Assembly (NCBI GenBank): GCA_030141605.1
Contig: JAQGDQ010000035.1
Coordinates: 620,001-684,000, forward strand
Reading direction: 5' to 3'
Length of the DNA: 64,000 nt
Source of the DNA: Tubiluchus corallicola
Lineage: Eukaryota > Priapulida > Priapulimorpha > Priapulimorphida > Tubiluchidae
Of the stretch, positions 40,688-53,270 are shown piece by piece (position 1 is the stretch's first letter; each line of letters starts with the position of its first letter). A program made the position numbers and the translations under genes. The notes under the pieces are model-generated. The model was not told the origin of the DNA and did not search any database. It was given only the letters and a program-made list of their open reading frames with translations.

Positions 40688-41814
40688 CAAGTTCACTTGT
40701 GTTTGTCATACAAGTGTATTGTGAAAACACCGGGCAGTTTCATTTTAGAACTCTAGTTCTTATTTTTAATATCCGGCAGCACGATTTTTACCTAAAGCTT
40801 GTAGTGATTGGTATGTTTTGTTTAGTTTATTCAACATTAAATAGTTTTATGTTTGAATGATCAGTGGGACAACAGGCTGATAGTTGAGTTTAGATTATTT
40901 CAAAAATGCCATAATTGTGAGTGCACATTGCTATTAGAGTGGCTGAACAAAAATTATAGAGTGCACCACCATAGCTGCAAGTGTGCTCATTTGATAGCAC
41001 TATAAGCTCGTATATTTAATTTAAAAAACCGCATTTCAAATAATTTAAAAATTATTTCGAAATGACGGACAGTTAAAGTTCTAAAAAGCGGTCGTGTTTT
41101 AGCAGTAACAAAAAATGGCCAAGTCCAGTTTGAGCAAAAAGTTAAAATTGTATTTTTATTTTAGCATAGTATTATTTATAGCTAAAAGTAAAAATTCCAA
41201 ATGCAGATTTTAGTATGTTAGTATTGTTAGTAATGGACAGACATAGACATAGACATATCATGTGATATGGCACTATCGCATTCATTTTCCATCATCCAAA
41301 AAACCCGAACGATGTTTTACCTTAACACTAACAAGTGAGAAAATGGACTTTTTATGAAAATGTGCCAAGTTGTCAACTTTAGAATGTTATAAATGATGCC
41401 AATTCAGCGGGTAGTTAAGTGCTGATAATTAATATAAATTTTGGTAGCCCAGTGTAATGTAAACCAGATATTCATAAACATTTTGCACCTCCACATTTCT
41501 GCTAGGAAAATTTTTTACATGAAAAACCGGGAAAACAGCATTTTTGTGAGTATTGCCAAATTTACCGTATGAAAACTATGCATTTTAGAAAGTGGGATTT
41601 AGTTGGCTGCACCTAGCCATTGAAGGGATTTTTCTGGGTTTAGTGCCAAGTCCATGTTTTCCTCTTGTACAGATAAAAATCTGGTATGAAGAAACTCCTT
41701 TGTCATGGCAACACATTAATTAATTCTTTGTAGAATTAATCCAAGAGTATTTTAAAGGTATTTTTTCAAAGATAATACTTTGAATCTGTAATCTTTTATC
41801 ATGTGGTATATGCA

Positions 41815-42670
41815 CTACCTTGATTACACCTGTTTTAATGCATTGATGACCTTTTTCCAGGAACATCTAATTGATATTTTATCATTTCTGTTATTTAGCC
41901 GTATAATATAAATGTTAACCAAATCATAATTATTGACGTGCATTTTAGTAGCCAAGAACTGTTATCAAACAGAAAGCATTTATAGCAATACCTGTGCAAC
42001 ACCTAGTGCTGAAAATTCTTAATTAGTTTTACCTGACACAACTAATCGATAACTGTTTTATTTTATAATTGTAAATGCTAATTGTTACTTTTTCTCAGAT
42101 ACCCACAGTAGGTTTCTTAAGAAATGATACAGGATGGAAAACCTGGATACATAATAGGTTTGCAATTTCTCCTGTTGCATGTAATTTATGAAACGTTTTT
42201 ATATTTTTTTGTGATTTGAATGTTCAGTCAGAGCCCAGTTTAGTTTTTACTGTCTCCAGAGAGAAATGCTGTAACTTCACCTACATTGCATTTTCTCTGG
42301 TACATCTAATGGATAAATTGTTTTATCACATTTGGCTGTGCACTTAAACATCTTAGTCATTGAGAACTTCATGTACTTAAAGTTCTCCAAACCAGGATTT
42401 GCTCAAATGTTGTTTCAGGCATGTGAAACCGAAATACTAATATAGTATTATGTCACACTTGGATAATCACAATAATACTTTTATGGCTGTACCCTCTGTC
42501 GTCGCACAGAATGCACCCCTTGATCACACCTGTTTTAATGTATTTATTGCCATTTTTAGGCATCTATTTGATGTTTTTTGTTTTTGTTACTTACGTATAA
42601 TGAAATTTTTCCAGTGTGACAAACCTGGCTGCATGGCAAGTTTGCAATTTCCAGGTACATCTAATTGATA
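41815..42670. repeat. Diverged tandem repeat upstream of UHRF1
   Basis: Three related copies of a segment ending (T/C)CAGG.ACATCTAATTGATA lie at about 41859, 42295 and 42648, each readable as PGTSN or SGTSN near a stop. A longer match (CTTGAT.ACACCTGTTTTAAT) recurs at 41818 and 42519, and AAACCTGG..ACAT...TTTGCAATTT at about 42140 and 42625. The unit is several hundred bp and has decayed. Confidence 0.4.
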
Positions 42671-44035
42671 ATGCGTGTATTTTTGTGAATGTAGTTAAAT
42701 GTGTTGTTAGCTCAGTGTCTAGCTCAGTAGGATTAACTGCCTGCAATGAAATGTCTTGTAGCATTACCTGAGATACAAAATTGACAAATACAGACTGTTA
42801 TTGCAATATGACTGTGTGCTGTAACTTGCAATATATGTAGAGCTTACAATTCCTGTTTCTCAATTTCAAATGTGTACTAGATTTTCTTTGGGCTAGGGTA
42901 AAGTCAAAAATGACAAAAGTTAAAAAATAATTAAAATTCAACTTGTAATAATGCAAAGTAAAGTTATTATAAATAATGATGTTAACTACACAAAATTTCA
43001 TATCTGATTTCTTTTTATAGTACATTATACAATATTTGTAGTACTTTCTTAATATGAAGTTGATATGACTTAATATGACTACGCCTAGTTATTAATTTTT
43101 TTATGCCAAACTTGGGTAAAAATGGAAAATGAAAATGTAAAACTGTTGCAAGTAAACCTGATATGGGTTTTTTGGATACAAGCAGAACATCTAACTACTT
43201 TTTGTAAGAAGTCTAAGATGCACCCACTTCTGCTGAGTACATCCTCATGGTTAATTGCTGAGTTTTTATGACAGATAAGATTGAAGGAACGGAGATTTAG
43301 TTAAAAGGAATAGTGGTTAAAATATTGGGTTGGTAAGATATATGAGTATAAATTTATCATGGTAAAGTATAAAAGTATTTTACTAAAATGTGAATTTTCT
43401 GCACAAGAGATGATAATGATTTAAGCTTACCATTGGCAACAAGCAAGATAATTTACAAAAGTTTACATGTTGGAAACCGTTGACTTTCAAAGTAGCATGT
43501 TAGATCTCAAAAACATCAACGTGTTTATTAATTATCTGATCTTGAACTCCAAACTCAAATGTTGACCTTTTAGCTGTTGTATAATGCAAAATGAAGATGA
43601 CACTATAATCACTTTACTGGTCTGCAGGATTCCACTAGGTTGGGTAAGATTTGCAAAAGCCAAGAAAAACAAGTTTTAAATATTTAAGTTTGTTTTATCA
43701 TAATCATTCTTTAACATCATAATAAACATCAAAATTGATAGTTTTGTTTATCATAATTTTGTTAACTGGAAAACCTTTAGCCAGAAACTAAAGTTTAGTC
43801 AGAATAGCTAAAGAAAATATGAAGTAATTAAATTCTTGGCAAATGAATACCTCCATATTTTAACATACTTTCATTATAATGTGACTGACATAACACAAAA
43901 AAGGCTAAAAATATTGGCTGTGATGAAATGATTCAATTTCAGAAATGAATAGCGTGTAATTCATTTGCGTGTAATTTAAAATGTGGTATGAGCTGAGACT
44001 AATTTTGATATTTTCAGGTAGAATACAGGTTCAAC

Positions 44036-47000
44036 ATGTGGGTGCAAGTTAGAAGCTTCGATGGGAAGAAGTCAGTCCGTGTTGATGGTCTATCAAAGTT
44101 AACAAAGGTGGAAGATTTCCGGAAGCGATTGGTTGAGTTGTTTGACGCTGATCCAGAAAGACAGAGACTATTCTACCGTGGCAAGCAAATGGTCGACGGC
44201 CACACGTTGTTTGATTACAACGTTGGTCTTAATGAGATTGTACAGATTATGATTCGCCCAGTTTTAACCAATTCGGACATTAACTGTAACAACGACACAG
44301 CTGGTGAATACATCATACTAGCATCAACTTGTTTGCCTAGATCTTTTATTTATTAATTTGTACAGTTTAAACATATTTTAGTAGCAGCCAGAGTGATGCT
44401 TAAAGTAGGCATTAGACAACAATGTTGAATGTCATTTATTGGCATGTGAAATGATGCAATTCAAACTAAACACACAACTTATTTTGAATTTTTCTTTGCA
44501 CCGAAAGAACAGACAACCCTTCTTTTATAAACTCGCTTATTTTATTCAAATATGTTGTTGTTTTTAGTGTGCAGCACATAGTTTATAAGTGATTTAATAA
44601 GTACCTTAGTTTGTTACGCAAATGTAATTATATTTATCAACATTGCACAATAATGAGTTGTATTAACATCAGTGAAGAAAGAATATGTCTATATTACTTA
44701 GAGACAAAAATTATGCATCAACTCTGAATTTCTGGACAGTGTAGTATGAAATAGCTTGTTAATAGTAGGTCTAAAAATGTTTTTATACCTTTCAGTTTCT
44801 GTATTTGTACCACTTGTTGCAGAGTAGTGATTTGGTTATATAGATTTTGGTACTGATAAGTTAAAAAAGCATTTTACAGTCATACCTCTGTTGTCGAATG
44901 TCTCCGTACTCGTACAAATCGGTTTTCAACCAGAAAATTCGTGCTGAAATTGTTTCCACTCTCGACCAACCGCCAAACACGTGATAAACACGTGTGGCGA
45001 GCCGAGTAGAGCTGAGCGTAATCGACCGCGCATGAGAGTAGTCATGCACAACATTTGAATTGCCTAACATCACTAAGGGCTTTCTACGCTTATTTTTCTC
45101 CGCTTTTTCATGCAGGAACAATTATGTTTTTCTTTCAAAGTAATTTTATTATGTTTTTCTTATCAATTATATCATATCTACTGTTTGAATAAACATTTTT
45201 GCATTATTATATTTCGTTTTAGTAATACTTTACAGTTCATTTTGTGCTTGAGCAGAGGTACTACTATACTATCTTATAATGGAACAGCTTGTCTTTCTAA
45301 TCTGTTGTAGAGTTAAGGAAGTAAATCAGACATGTTAAAGAATGACCGCCTCTGTGTTTCACTCAGTTTGCTGGCGACCAACTATAGAAAAACTTCAAGC
45401 TATTGGTGAAATACAAACAACTGTGTACATTTTCATGATGTGTATGAATATATTATTTTAGTGTATGACATGTTCTGCCACTGTTCTGACATACTATTCT
45501 AATTTGTTAGCCTAATTTCACCTAATTTTTTTCTTCAGAAACCGAAGATGCGAATGGAAACAGTAGTGGTGATGAAAGCTGCTGCTCAGAAAAAGAGAAC
45601 AAAAAGGAGAGTGTTGTAAGAGAGGAAACTGAGAAGCATGACCTCCGCCATGACAATGAAACTAGTAGCAGTTTATACAAGATTGGAGACCTAATTGATG
45701 TTCGAGATAATTCTACAAATGCATGGTTTGAAGGTACTGTGAAAAAAATTACTGAAGACTTTGAAAGTCATTCTGCTACTGTCAGTCATAATGGTATTAT
45801 AACCAGTGTTGATTTGACAAATGATACGAAATCTAACATTACAGATGGGTTTCTATACCATGTCACATACGACGCATACCCAGAAGATGGTATCGTACAG
45901 TTTAAATGCCAAGACATTCGGCCTCGTGCTCGCAAGCTTCTTTCCCTATCTGAACTTAATATTGGCGATATAGTAATGGCAAACTATAATTATGATGAGC
46001 CAAATGAGCGTGGATACTGGTACGATGTAGAAGTGGCCAAAGTCTGCAATACTCGAACAATAAAGTTGCTGTTTGGATCTTTGCACATTGGAGAAAATAA
46101 AGCTGTTTTGAAAGATTGCAAAATACAGTTTATAAATGAGATATTTAAAATTGAGAAACCAGATTCAGTTACGCCTCATTGTTCACCTGTGAAAAGATTG
46201 AGTAAGCCTGAATGTGACCACTGCGGTGACAATCAGCGGAGAAAATGTAAGCATTGTGGATGTAGCATGTGTGGAGGAAAAAATGATCCAGGCAAGCAAA
46301 TATTATGTGATGAGTGTGATGATGCTTACCATATTTATTGTCTTAACCCACCTTTGGAAACTATTCCCGACGAGGAGGAGTGGTACTGTCCTCTTTGCAA
46401 AAATGATAGTAGCGAAGTTGTGCAGGCAGGAGAGAAATTGAAAGAAAGCAAGAAAAAGAGTAACATGGCTTCCGCTAAAACTACTTCTTCTCGTGATTGG
46501 GGCAAAGGTATGGCCTGTGTCGGTAGAATGAAGGAATGCCGTATTGTTCCTCCAAATCACTTTGGTCCAATTCCTGGTATTGAAGTGGGCATGATCTGGA
46601 AGTTCAGAGTTGGAGCAAGCGAAGCTGGCGTTCATAGACCCCATGTAGCTGGCATACATGGACGAGAACATGACGGCGCTTATTCGATTGTATTATCTGG
46701 AGGATATGAAGATGATGAAGATTGTGGTGATTCGTTTACGTACACGGGTAGTGGTGGTCGAGACCTTTCCGGAAACAAGCGTACAGCAGAACAATCTAGT
46801 GACCAACTTCTGACAAGAATGAACCTGGCCTTGGCCAAAAATTGTTATGCGAAGGTTGATGCACAGAAAGGTGCCGATGCAGGAGATGACTGGCAGTTAG
46901 GGAAGCCCGTAAGAGTGGTGCGAAACTGCAAAGGAAAAAAACATTCAAAGTACGCTCCCGAGGATGGTAATCGGTACGATGGTATATATAAAGTAGTCAA

Positions 47001-47634
47001 GTATTGGAAAGCTAAAGGGCAGTCTGGATTCAACGTGTGGAGATATCTTTTGAGGCGGGATGATTCGACGCCAGCTCCCTGGACAAAGGCTGGACAAAAG
47101 AGGATTAAAAATTTGGGTATTGAGATGCAGTACCCTGATGGCTACCTGGAAGCTGTGGCTGCAAAAGAAATAGCTAATGGCAATCAGTCTGCAGACAAAG
47201 AAGATTTAAAAACAAACCGCAAGAGAAAGAGCAAGATAAATGGTGTGAGAGAAGAACCGCCACAAAAGAAAAGCAAGCCAGCTAAGAAATATGAAGTTAG
47301 CCCTGAGATTCATAAACTTGTTAAATTAGATGAATGTAATCGGAAATTATGGGATGAATGCCTGAAAACAGCAGAGGACGGACAAAAACAGTTCTTATCA
47401 TCAGTTGAGGAGCATTTTTCTTGCATATGTTGTCAGGATATCACTGTTAAGCCTATTACAACCAAATGCTTACATAATGTTTGTCAGCCTTGCCTGAAAC
47501 GTTCATTTGCAGCTGAAGTTTTCAGTTGTCCTGCTTGCCGCACAGAGCTGGGAAAAGATTATAGCTTGGCAAGTAACAAGAATCTGGTTTCAATTCTCAA
47601 TAAATTGTTTCCAGGTTATGAAAGTGGGCGTTGA
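44036..47634 (+). CDS. UHRF1: UHRF1: E3 ubiquitin ligase and hemimethylated-DNA reader
   Basis: Two coding exons, 44036-44303 and 45539-47634, join in phase 1 to give 787 residues (human 793). Domains in order: ubiquitin-like (1-77, MWVQVRSFDGKK...), tandem Tudor (about 133-290, including VTYDAYPEDGIVQF that supplies cage aromatics), PHD (about 314-382, DECDDAYHIYCLNPPL), SRA (about 427-590), polybasic segment (about 649-675) and RING (about 717-757, CICCQD...CPACR). The SRA keeps YTGSGGRDLSGNKRTAEQ with the NKR finger used in reading hemimethylated CpG. In animals it brings DNMT1 to replicating DNA and ubiquitinates histone H3, so its intact state predicts CpG methylation here. A noncoding upstream exon is expected (acceptor at 44017). 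The single coding intron is unusual. Confidence 0.97.
44304..45538 (+). other. UHRF1 coding intron, with one end of a TIR element
   Basis: Donor CTG|GTGAAT and acceptor TTCTTCAG. From 44877 it contains a transposon-like end, CAGTCATACCTCTGTTGTCG, preceded by TA; the sequence then resembles the terminal region of pogo/Tigger-like elements to about 45030. A matching inverted end was not found, so it is a fragment. Confidence 0.6.
44978..44994. promoter_or_regulatory. Two CACGTG E-boxes 11 bp apart
   Basis: CACGTG at 44978-44983 and at 44989-44994, inside the repeat in UHRF1 intron 1. Two palindromic E-boxes one helical turn apart. They are part of the repeat, so function for UHRF1 is doubtful. 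Confidence 0.3.
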
Positions 47635-47808
47635 ATGTCTATCGTGCATGTACGCAGATTTGGAAGAACTTACTACATCTGGAAGTGATAGCATCACATA
47701 GCTGTTCCTAAATGGATAATGCACTATTACCATTTGTAGCCTACAGCAAAATGGTGCTACTGCATGGAGAGCTACAGTACTGCTATTCCTTAAGTGATGA
47801 CAGTTACT

Positions 47809-47814
47809 AATAAA
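47809..47814 (+). terminator. UHRF1 polyadenylation signal candidate
   Basis: AATAAA 175 nt after the UHRF1 stop. Another occurs at about 48155, so longer 3' ends are possible. Confidence 0.5.
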
Positions 47815-50800
47815 CAAACTATATTGAAATTATGTTATAAGAAGTGTTTGTCTTGTTACTATCTTGATAATTTTAAAATTAGGGTACTGGTCTTAAATTT
47901 CATTGCATATTACTATACATATCATGTAATTCATGATTTGCTATTTTTCAGGTATAAACCATGAAATTGTTAACTAGATTGTGTCTCTTGTGTGAAAATT
48001 GTGTGTTTTTGTAAATATGTGGCTTCATTTGATCAGGTGTCCAAGAATGAAGTTTGTGTATCATACACAAAAATTGCTTTAAATCATGTAGCTTCTGTAA
48101 CTCTCCTTTCAAAACTATTATAAGAAGTTATATATTTTTCATAATTGTGAAAACAAAATAAATTGCCGTGCCTTAATGTATATACTGTTGTATGAGTCGT
48201 GATGGTGAAATCAAGTATTACAAAATATGACCAATTTTTGCAAATAATATAACATCCATTTCTAGGTTTAGTAAAAACAGTTAATGTTAGCCACTAGTTT
48301 GTAAATATTTAGAGCAGTTTTGTAATTTTTAAAAATGAATTAGTAGTGTAGTCTGTGTATAGAAATGGGTAATTAAATCCTTCTATACGTAATGACAAAG
48401 ATGTTTTGCATTATTATGCAGAAGGACGATGTATACACGTCTGTTGCCTGAATGTGGTTGAAATAACTTTGATCAGTTTAGTGGCTCATCTTAGAGGCAT
48501 AGCATCGATAATTAGTCAGGTCTTGGCTCCCCCAACCATGTTGCAGGGCTGTAAACTGTATGAAAAAATTACACAATTTTGGAACAATCAGATTTGCTTT
48601 AAGCGTCATTTTAGGATTAGCAGTAAAAGTACAGTGCACAAGACTGTACACTTCAAGAAAAAGGAAACTGACCTCGCATAAATTTTTGATTGAGTCATTC
48701 AGAAGAACCTTATTTCATTTATTACAATGCAGCACAAGCATGTGATCGTAGGACAAATTTTCTATGAAAATGTACAAATCCGTCTTTATGGAGGCTTGTG
48801 AAGATCTCAACTTTTCCAATACACAGCTCCTGATTTGTGACAATATTAGTAACGAAATGAAATATTACTATAAAACCAACTACAGTACCAAGCCCTGGAA
48901 AGTTGTCATGTTTTTGAGTTTCTAAAATTTTATTTTTTTCTTGTGTAAGTCAGTTTTCTGAACTTGCTTTTATTTAAAAAAACTTAGTTGTTGTATAAAA
49001 AACTATTTTATTGCAGAGTTGCACATGTTCATAATAGTGGTTTATAACATTCTATCTAGTTTTTATGTATTTTAGTGGGGTTCATACAAATGTGACTTGT
49101 AAAACTGCCATGTTGTTCTTACATGCTATGTTCTCAGTTGTGTATCATTTATTTAATAAAATTTATGTATTTTAGCATCTAAGAAATAGTTATTATTTTA
49201 CCTAACCGAATAACTTTAGTTGCTGTGTAACATCATTCACTTCAAAGGGCACCATGCTGTAGTAATTCCTTTTTCTTGTCATTAGATTGCATCATGACAT
49301 GTCTAATTCGCTTTACTGTCTTCTAAAATCATTGAACTAACACTAGCTTATGTACTTTTATTTATTTATTTAAAGTTTATTTCAGCACATAAAAATGCCA
49401 TATAAAAGTTAAAATTTACTATTACAAATAAAAGAAAGGAAAAGGACGATATTACCTGAAAATGTAAGGTTGACTAATAAAGCTTCTAAGATCAGTTACT
49501 CTAGTAGAGGCAAGATGGAAATTTTAAATATCGAAACGGTTCAATAAAATAATGGTTAAATGAGAACTGAGGATAACATAATAAATTTTTATTACTCTAC
49601 ACTTCTTAGAACTTTGAAGCAGCAAAATGATCAAATAAAACGCTACCATTCTAATTTTCTCTTCTATTTGCCTCAATTCATATCATGGATCTACACATTC
49701 TTGTCAAGTCGCTAGGTGTCAGCACATTGCTGTAAACTAACAGCTGGACCCGAGATCTTTCGTTAGATGCCAGTGCTTTAAGACTTAGACGCTGTTTTCG
49801 TTTTCACCTTAAGATAAAATATACTTTATTCCAGGTAAAAATCCATAATATCAACACACTTATACTATAAAACTACTATATATGTGCAATAGCTACCGAC
49901 TTCTCGAACACATGAAATACTACCACAATAAAAATAGTTACAGATAAAAAATGTCAAAAATACATGTACAAAATTTAAAAATTAACAGATAACTTCTGTA
50001 TACAGCCGATTTATCCAATATTGATAATTTTTAGATACCATACCTAAACTGCAATACCATACCTTTACTTAATTCTGCTTTTACAAAATATTAGCCTAGG
50101 CTGTTTTCGCAAATAATGATAATAATACAAAACAAAAACATGCGTGCCGGCCGGGATTTAGAGAACTAAATCCTCAAACAATTTGTGAGAGCGTTGTTGC
50201 TTCCAGAAAGGTAGTGTTTCGGCGAAAATGTCTTTACGAATAAAGCATTGTTTATTTTGTAACATTAAAGACAAAAAGGACAATATATCGTAAATAAGGG
50301 ATCTTGGATTCATAAATGAGAATTCTAAAAACAGTAAGAAAATAAATGTTGACCCGGGCCTAGTTTCTCAAAACCAGCTTTAAGTTAACGACGTCATTAT
50401 ATCATCAGTTTAGTAACTGTGATAGCGACGTGGTTAACTTTAAGACGACTTCGTTGTTTGGAAACCGGCTATGTACAAAGAGTAACTAAACCCTAAACAC
50501 GTTTTAATATTCTGTAGTTAATCGTCCACGACGTAATCATTTGTCAAGCACACTTACTATAATTATAACATAGAACATAACATTTAAAATCATGGAAACT
50601 CAGGCGATAACTAACAAGGCAGCAATAACCCAGCGGTGTTACAGAAAAGCTGTGCCATTTCACTGCTTTTATGGACGCGATTTTTTACAATAAACTTTAC
50701 TTGTTACATGTACAGTTCTTTTGTTTTAAATTAGCTGCCTTCGAGGCAAGCATGTCAAAATTAGCCTTTACATTAATCATAGGTTGGGCTTTCAAGCAGT

Positions 50801-51756
50801 AGATTAATTCTTAAGCTCTCAGGCCTACAGACTAAAGGGGGTATAATGAAAATGTATAGCTGTCTTTAATTTAACTACAGAAACCTTCTATATCTGCGAC
50901 TAACTGAGGAAGTAGCACCTAGCAAACTAATAATCGCTTGTCGGTCTAAACAAAGACATAGACAGAGATATAGACTACATCAATTAATAAAAAAGCAATA
51001 AACCTTTCATCTGTGCCAGGTTCCACTATCCGAACAAACTACAGGCAATAGAAAAATTTGCAGCTGTCAACATCTAAGGAGGAGAAATGTTTCTACCGTA
51101 TGGTGCCACGCCTTTGTGCTGTCACCTTGAACTTGGATCTATATGCTAACTAGCTCGAGGAAATATAAAAATCATGTAGACAAGAAAATGTGCGAAGGTT
51201 GAACAAGGTGTAATTACATCCGGGTATGAAATTCAAATCTTCCGTTAATATCAAATTTAGCAAACAAAATTTGTTTACTAAATTTCAAGGTCTAGCCACA
51301 AAGTCATTGATCAAGTGCAGAGTCAAGTGCATGCACTATAATAGCCACTATTGTGCTAAAATTGATGAATGACTTTATGAAATCATGGTTCACAGCGGCT
51401 GACGTTGTAGGAAATTCATCACTAGAAGAGCCCAGGCAACAAATCATCTTAAGATTATTGATTTATGATGAATTAAAACGACTATAGAACGTTAAAACGA
51501 AATTTGAAGTTTGAACGAAGCCGGAAATTAACGTGGATTTGGACGAAGAACCTTAGATTAGAAATCCAAAGCTACGACAAATATGTCACATAGAAGATTA
51601 ATAATTAAGTGACTTAAGTGCATTTCTTTATTCATTATGTTACTAGCATACACTTAAGTTACGTACAATTACAGTAGTTTCTAACAATATTACATATTAT
51701 ACTGAATATCATTTAGATGCAAATAACCTACATAATAGTAATGGCGATGGTGATAA

Positions 51757-51774
51757 CGACGACGACGACGACGA
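51757..51774. repeat. (CGA)n microsatellite
   Basis: Six CGA/GAC units in tandem. Confidence 0.85.
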
Positions 51775-53067
51775 CAATAATGATGTTGATCAGCTTATAA
51801 CCTGAGTTTCAAGATAATAATTTAAACGTAAACAGAATATCGATCGAACAGTTTTTTTACACACATGGTTGTTATATTGTGAAGGCAGTGGAAACAAAGG
51901 TTGCTGTTTGAACGGTTTGGTCTTGACCACTGCGGAAGCGAAAGAAATGAAATTGAAGGTCAGCTAAACGGACGTGTCCACTTAGGCGTTTCAGTTGAGC
52001 TTGAAATTTTCATATATTCACGCCACGTGAGGGGCAAGATCAGTTTTGCTGTCCAAGGTCGACCAACGTCATAATGTGAACGTGTTCGTGTTTTTGTCTG
52101 TCGAGTAGACATTCATTGCCTGGAGACAAGGTTCACGACCCAACAAGGAATGGACAAAAGAAGGTCACAATTATTATTAAATAGTCAGAAATAGACGTGC
52201 TGATGTACAATTCCCGCCTGACCTTAGTCCTTGAACTGGCTAAAAGTTAGTTATAATGACCAGTGACCACACAGGATTAGGCTGTGTTTTGAAAAGGCGA
52301 TTACAGAGTCGATTAAACTAGTATTACAAGAACAGAGGCCGGGTAGAGTCAAAGGTTACATGAAATTGCCACCGAGATAGTAATTACATTACAAAATTTT
52401 TTCTGGAGTTGCTTTATATATTCACTTACGTGGCTGAGAATGGCATTCTATAGAATACCCGATTTCACACTTTGTCTGTAATATATATACAAATATTTTG
52501 GGTTTATATTTTTAAAAATAATATTGTTTTTTTGGGACAAACGGAGTCTAAAATTCGGATTTCTTTATTTTATTATCTATTTTAATTTTTTCTGTTTTAA
52601 TGTTGTTTTAAGTGTCAGAAATTACCCGGATATTATCACCACAATAGTTTGTTATATTTAATTGTATGCACCTATACAAATTTGAAGAATATAACAATGT
52701 TGATTAATTTTATGACTGTGCTTTCCAAACTGCGTAAAAAGTTCACTGAGAGCACCAAGCTTAAAAAGTTTTTATCTTCCATAGATTATTGTACAGGAAA
52801 GAAATCCGTGTAATAACTCATCTAAAACATTTAACCTAGATGAGACGAAATGAGATTAGTCGACCATTTTTTAAGTCTTTGATATGATTTAGCTATGGAA
52901 TTCAACCCACAACTTCCTGCATGGAAAGAAAGCACGCTACTTGAGAAGTAAACCTGGTTAAGTGACAGGTTAACCGTTAAAACTATATGTAATTAATAGA
53001 CAGAAGTTCTTATATGCTAGTAATTAACTGTTCAAATATTATAAATCTGTTGTACCACACACACGCT

Positions 53068-53270
53068 TCATTCATTCACTCATTCATTCATTCGCACCAT
53101 TATAAGCTTCATTCATTCGTTCGTTCGTTCGTTCATTCATTCATTTATTCATTCACTCACTCATTCGTTCGTTCGTTCATTATTTCGCTCGTTCATTCAT
53201 TCACTCGTTCATTCATCCACATGTTCATTTATTGGTTCACTCATCTGTTCATTCATTCTTTCAGTCATTT
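53068..53270. repeat. TTCA/TTCG tetranucleotide array
   Basis: About 200 bp of TTCATTCA, TTCGTTCG and ACTC variants in a 4-bp period. A 93-codon open frame across it (Phe/Ile/His/Ser only) is a by-product of the repeat. Confidence 0.95.

Larger units (their letters stand above)
37667..44017. other. Region between the divergent PNPLA6/7 and UHRF1 genes
   Basis: Both genes start with an exon that has its own splice acceptor, so their promoters and noncoding first exons should lie in this 6.3 kb. It holds one truncated LINE (39280-40312), an E2F-type site (40680), a possible exon on the minus strand (about 40530-40668) and a diverged tandem repeat (41.8-42.7 kb). No further gene was recognised. 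Confidence 0.55.

Noticed and set aside
46303-46671. 122-codon minus-strand open frame
   Set aside because: Antisense of the UHRF1 PHD-SRA region.
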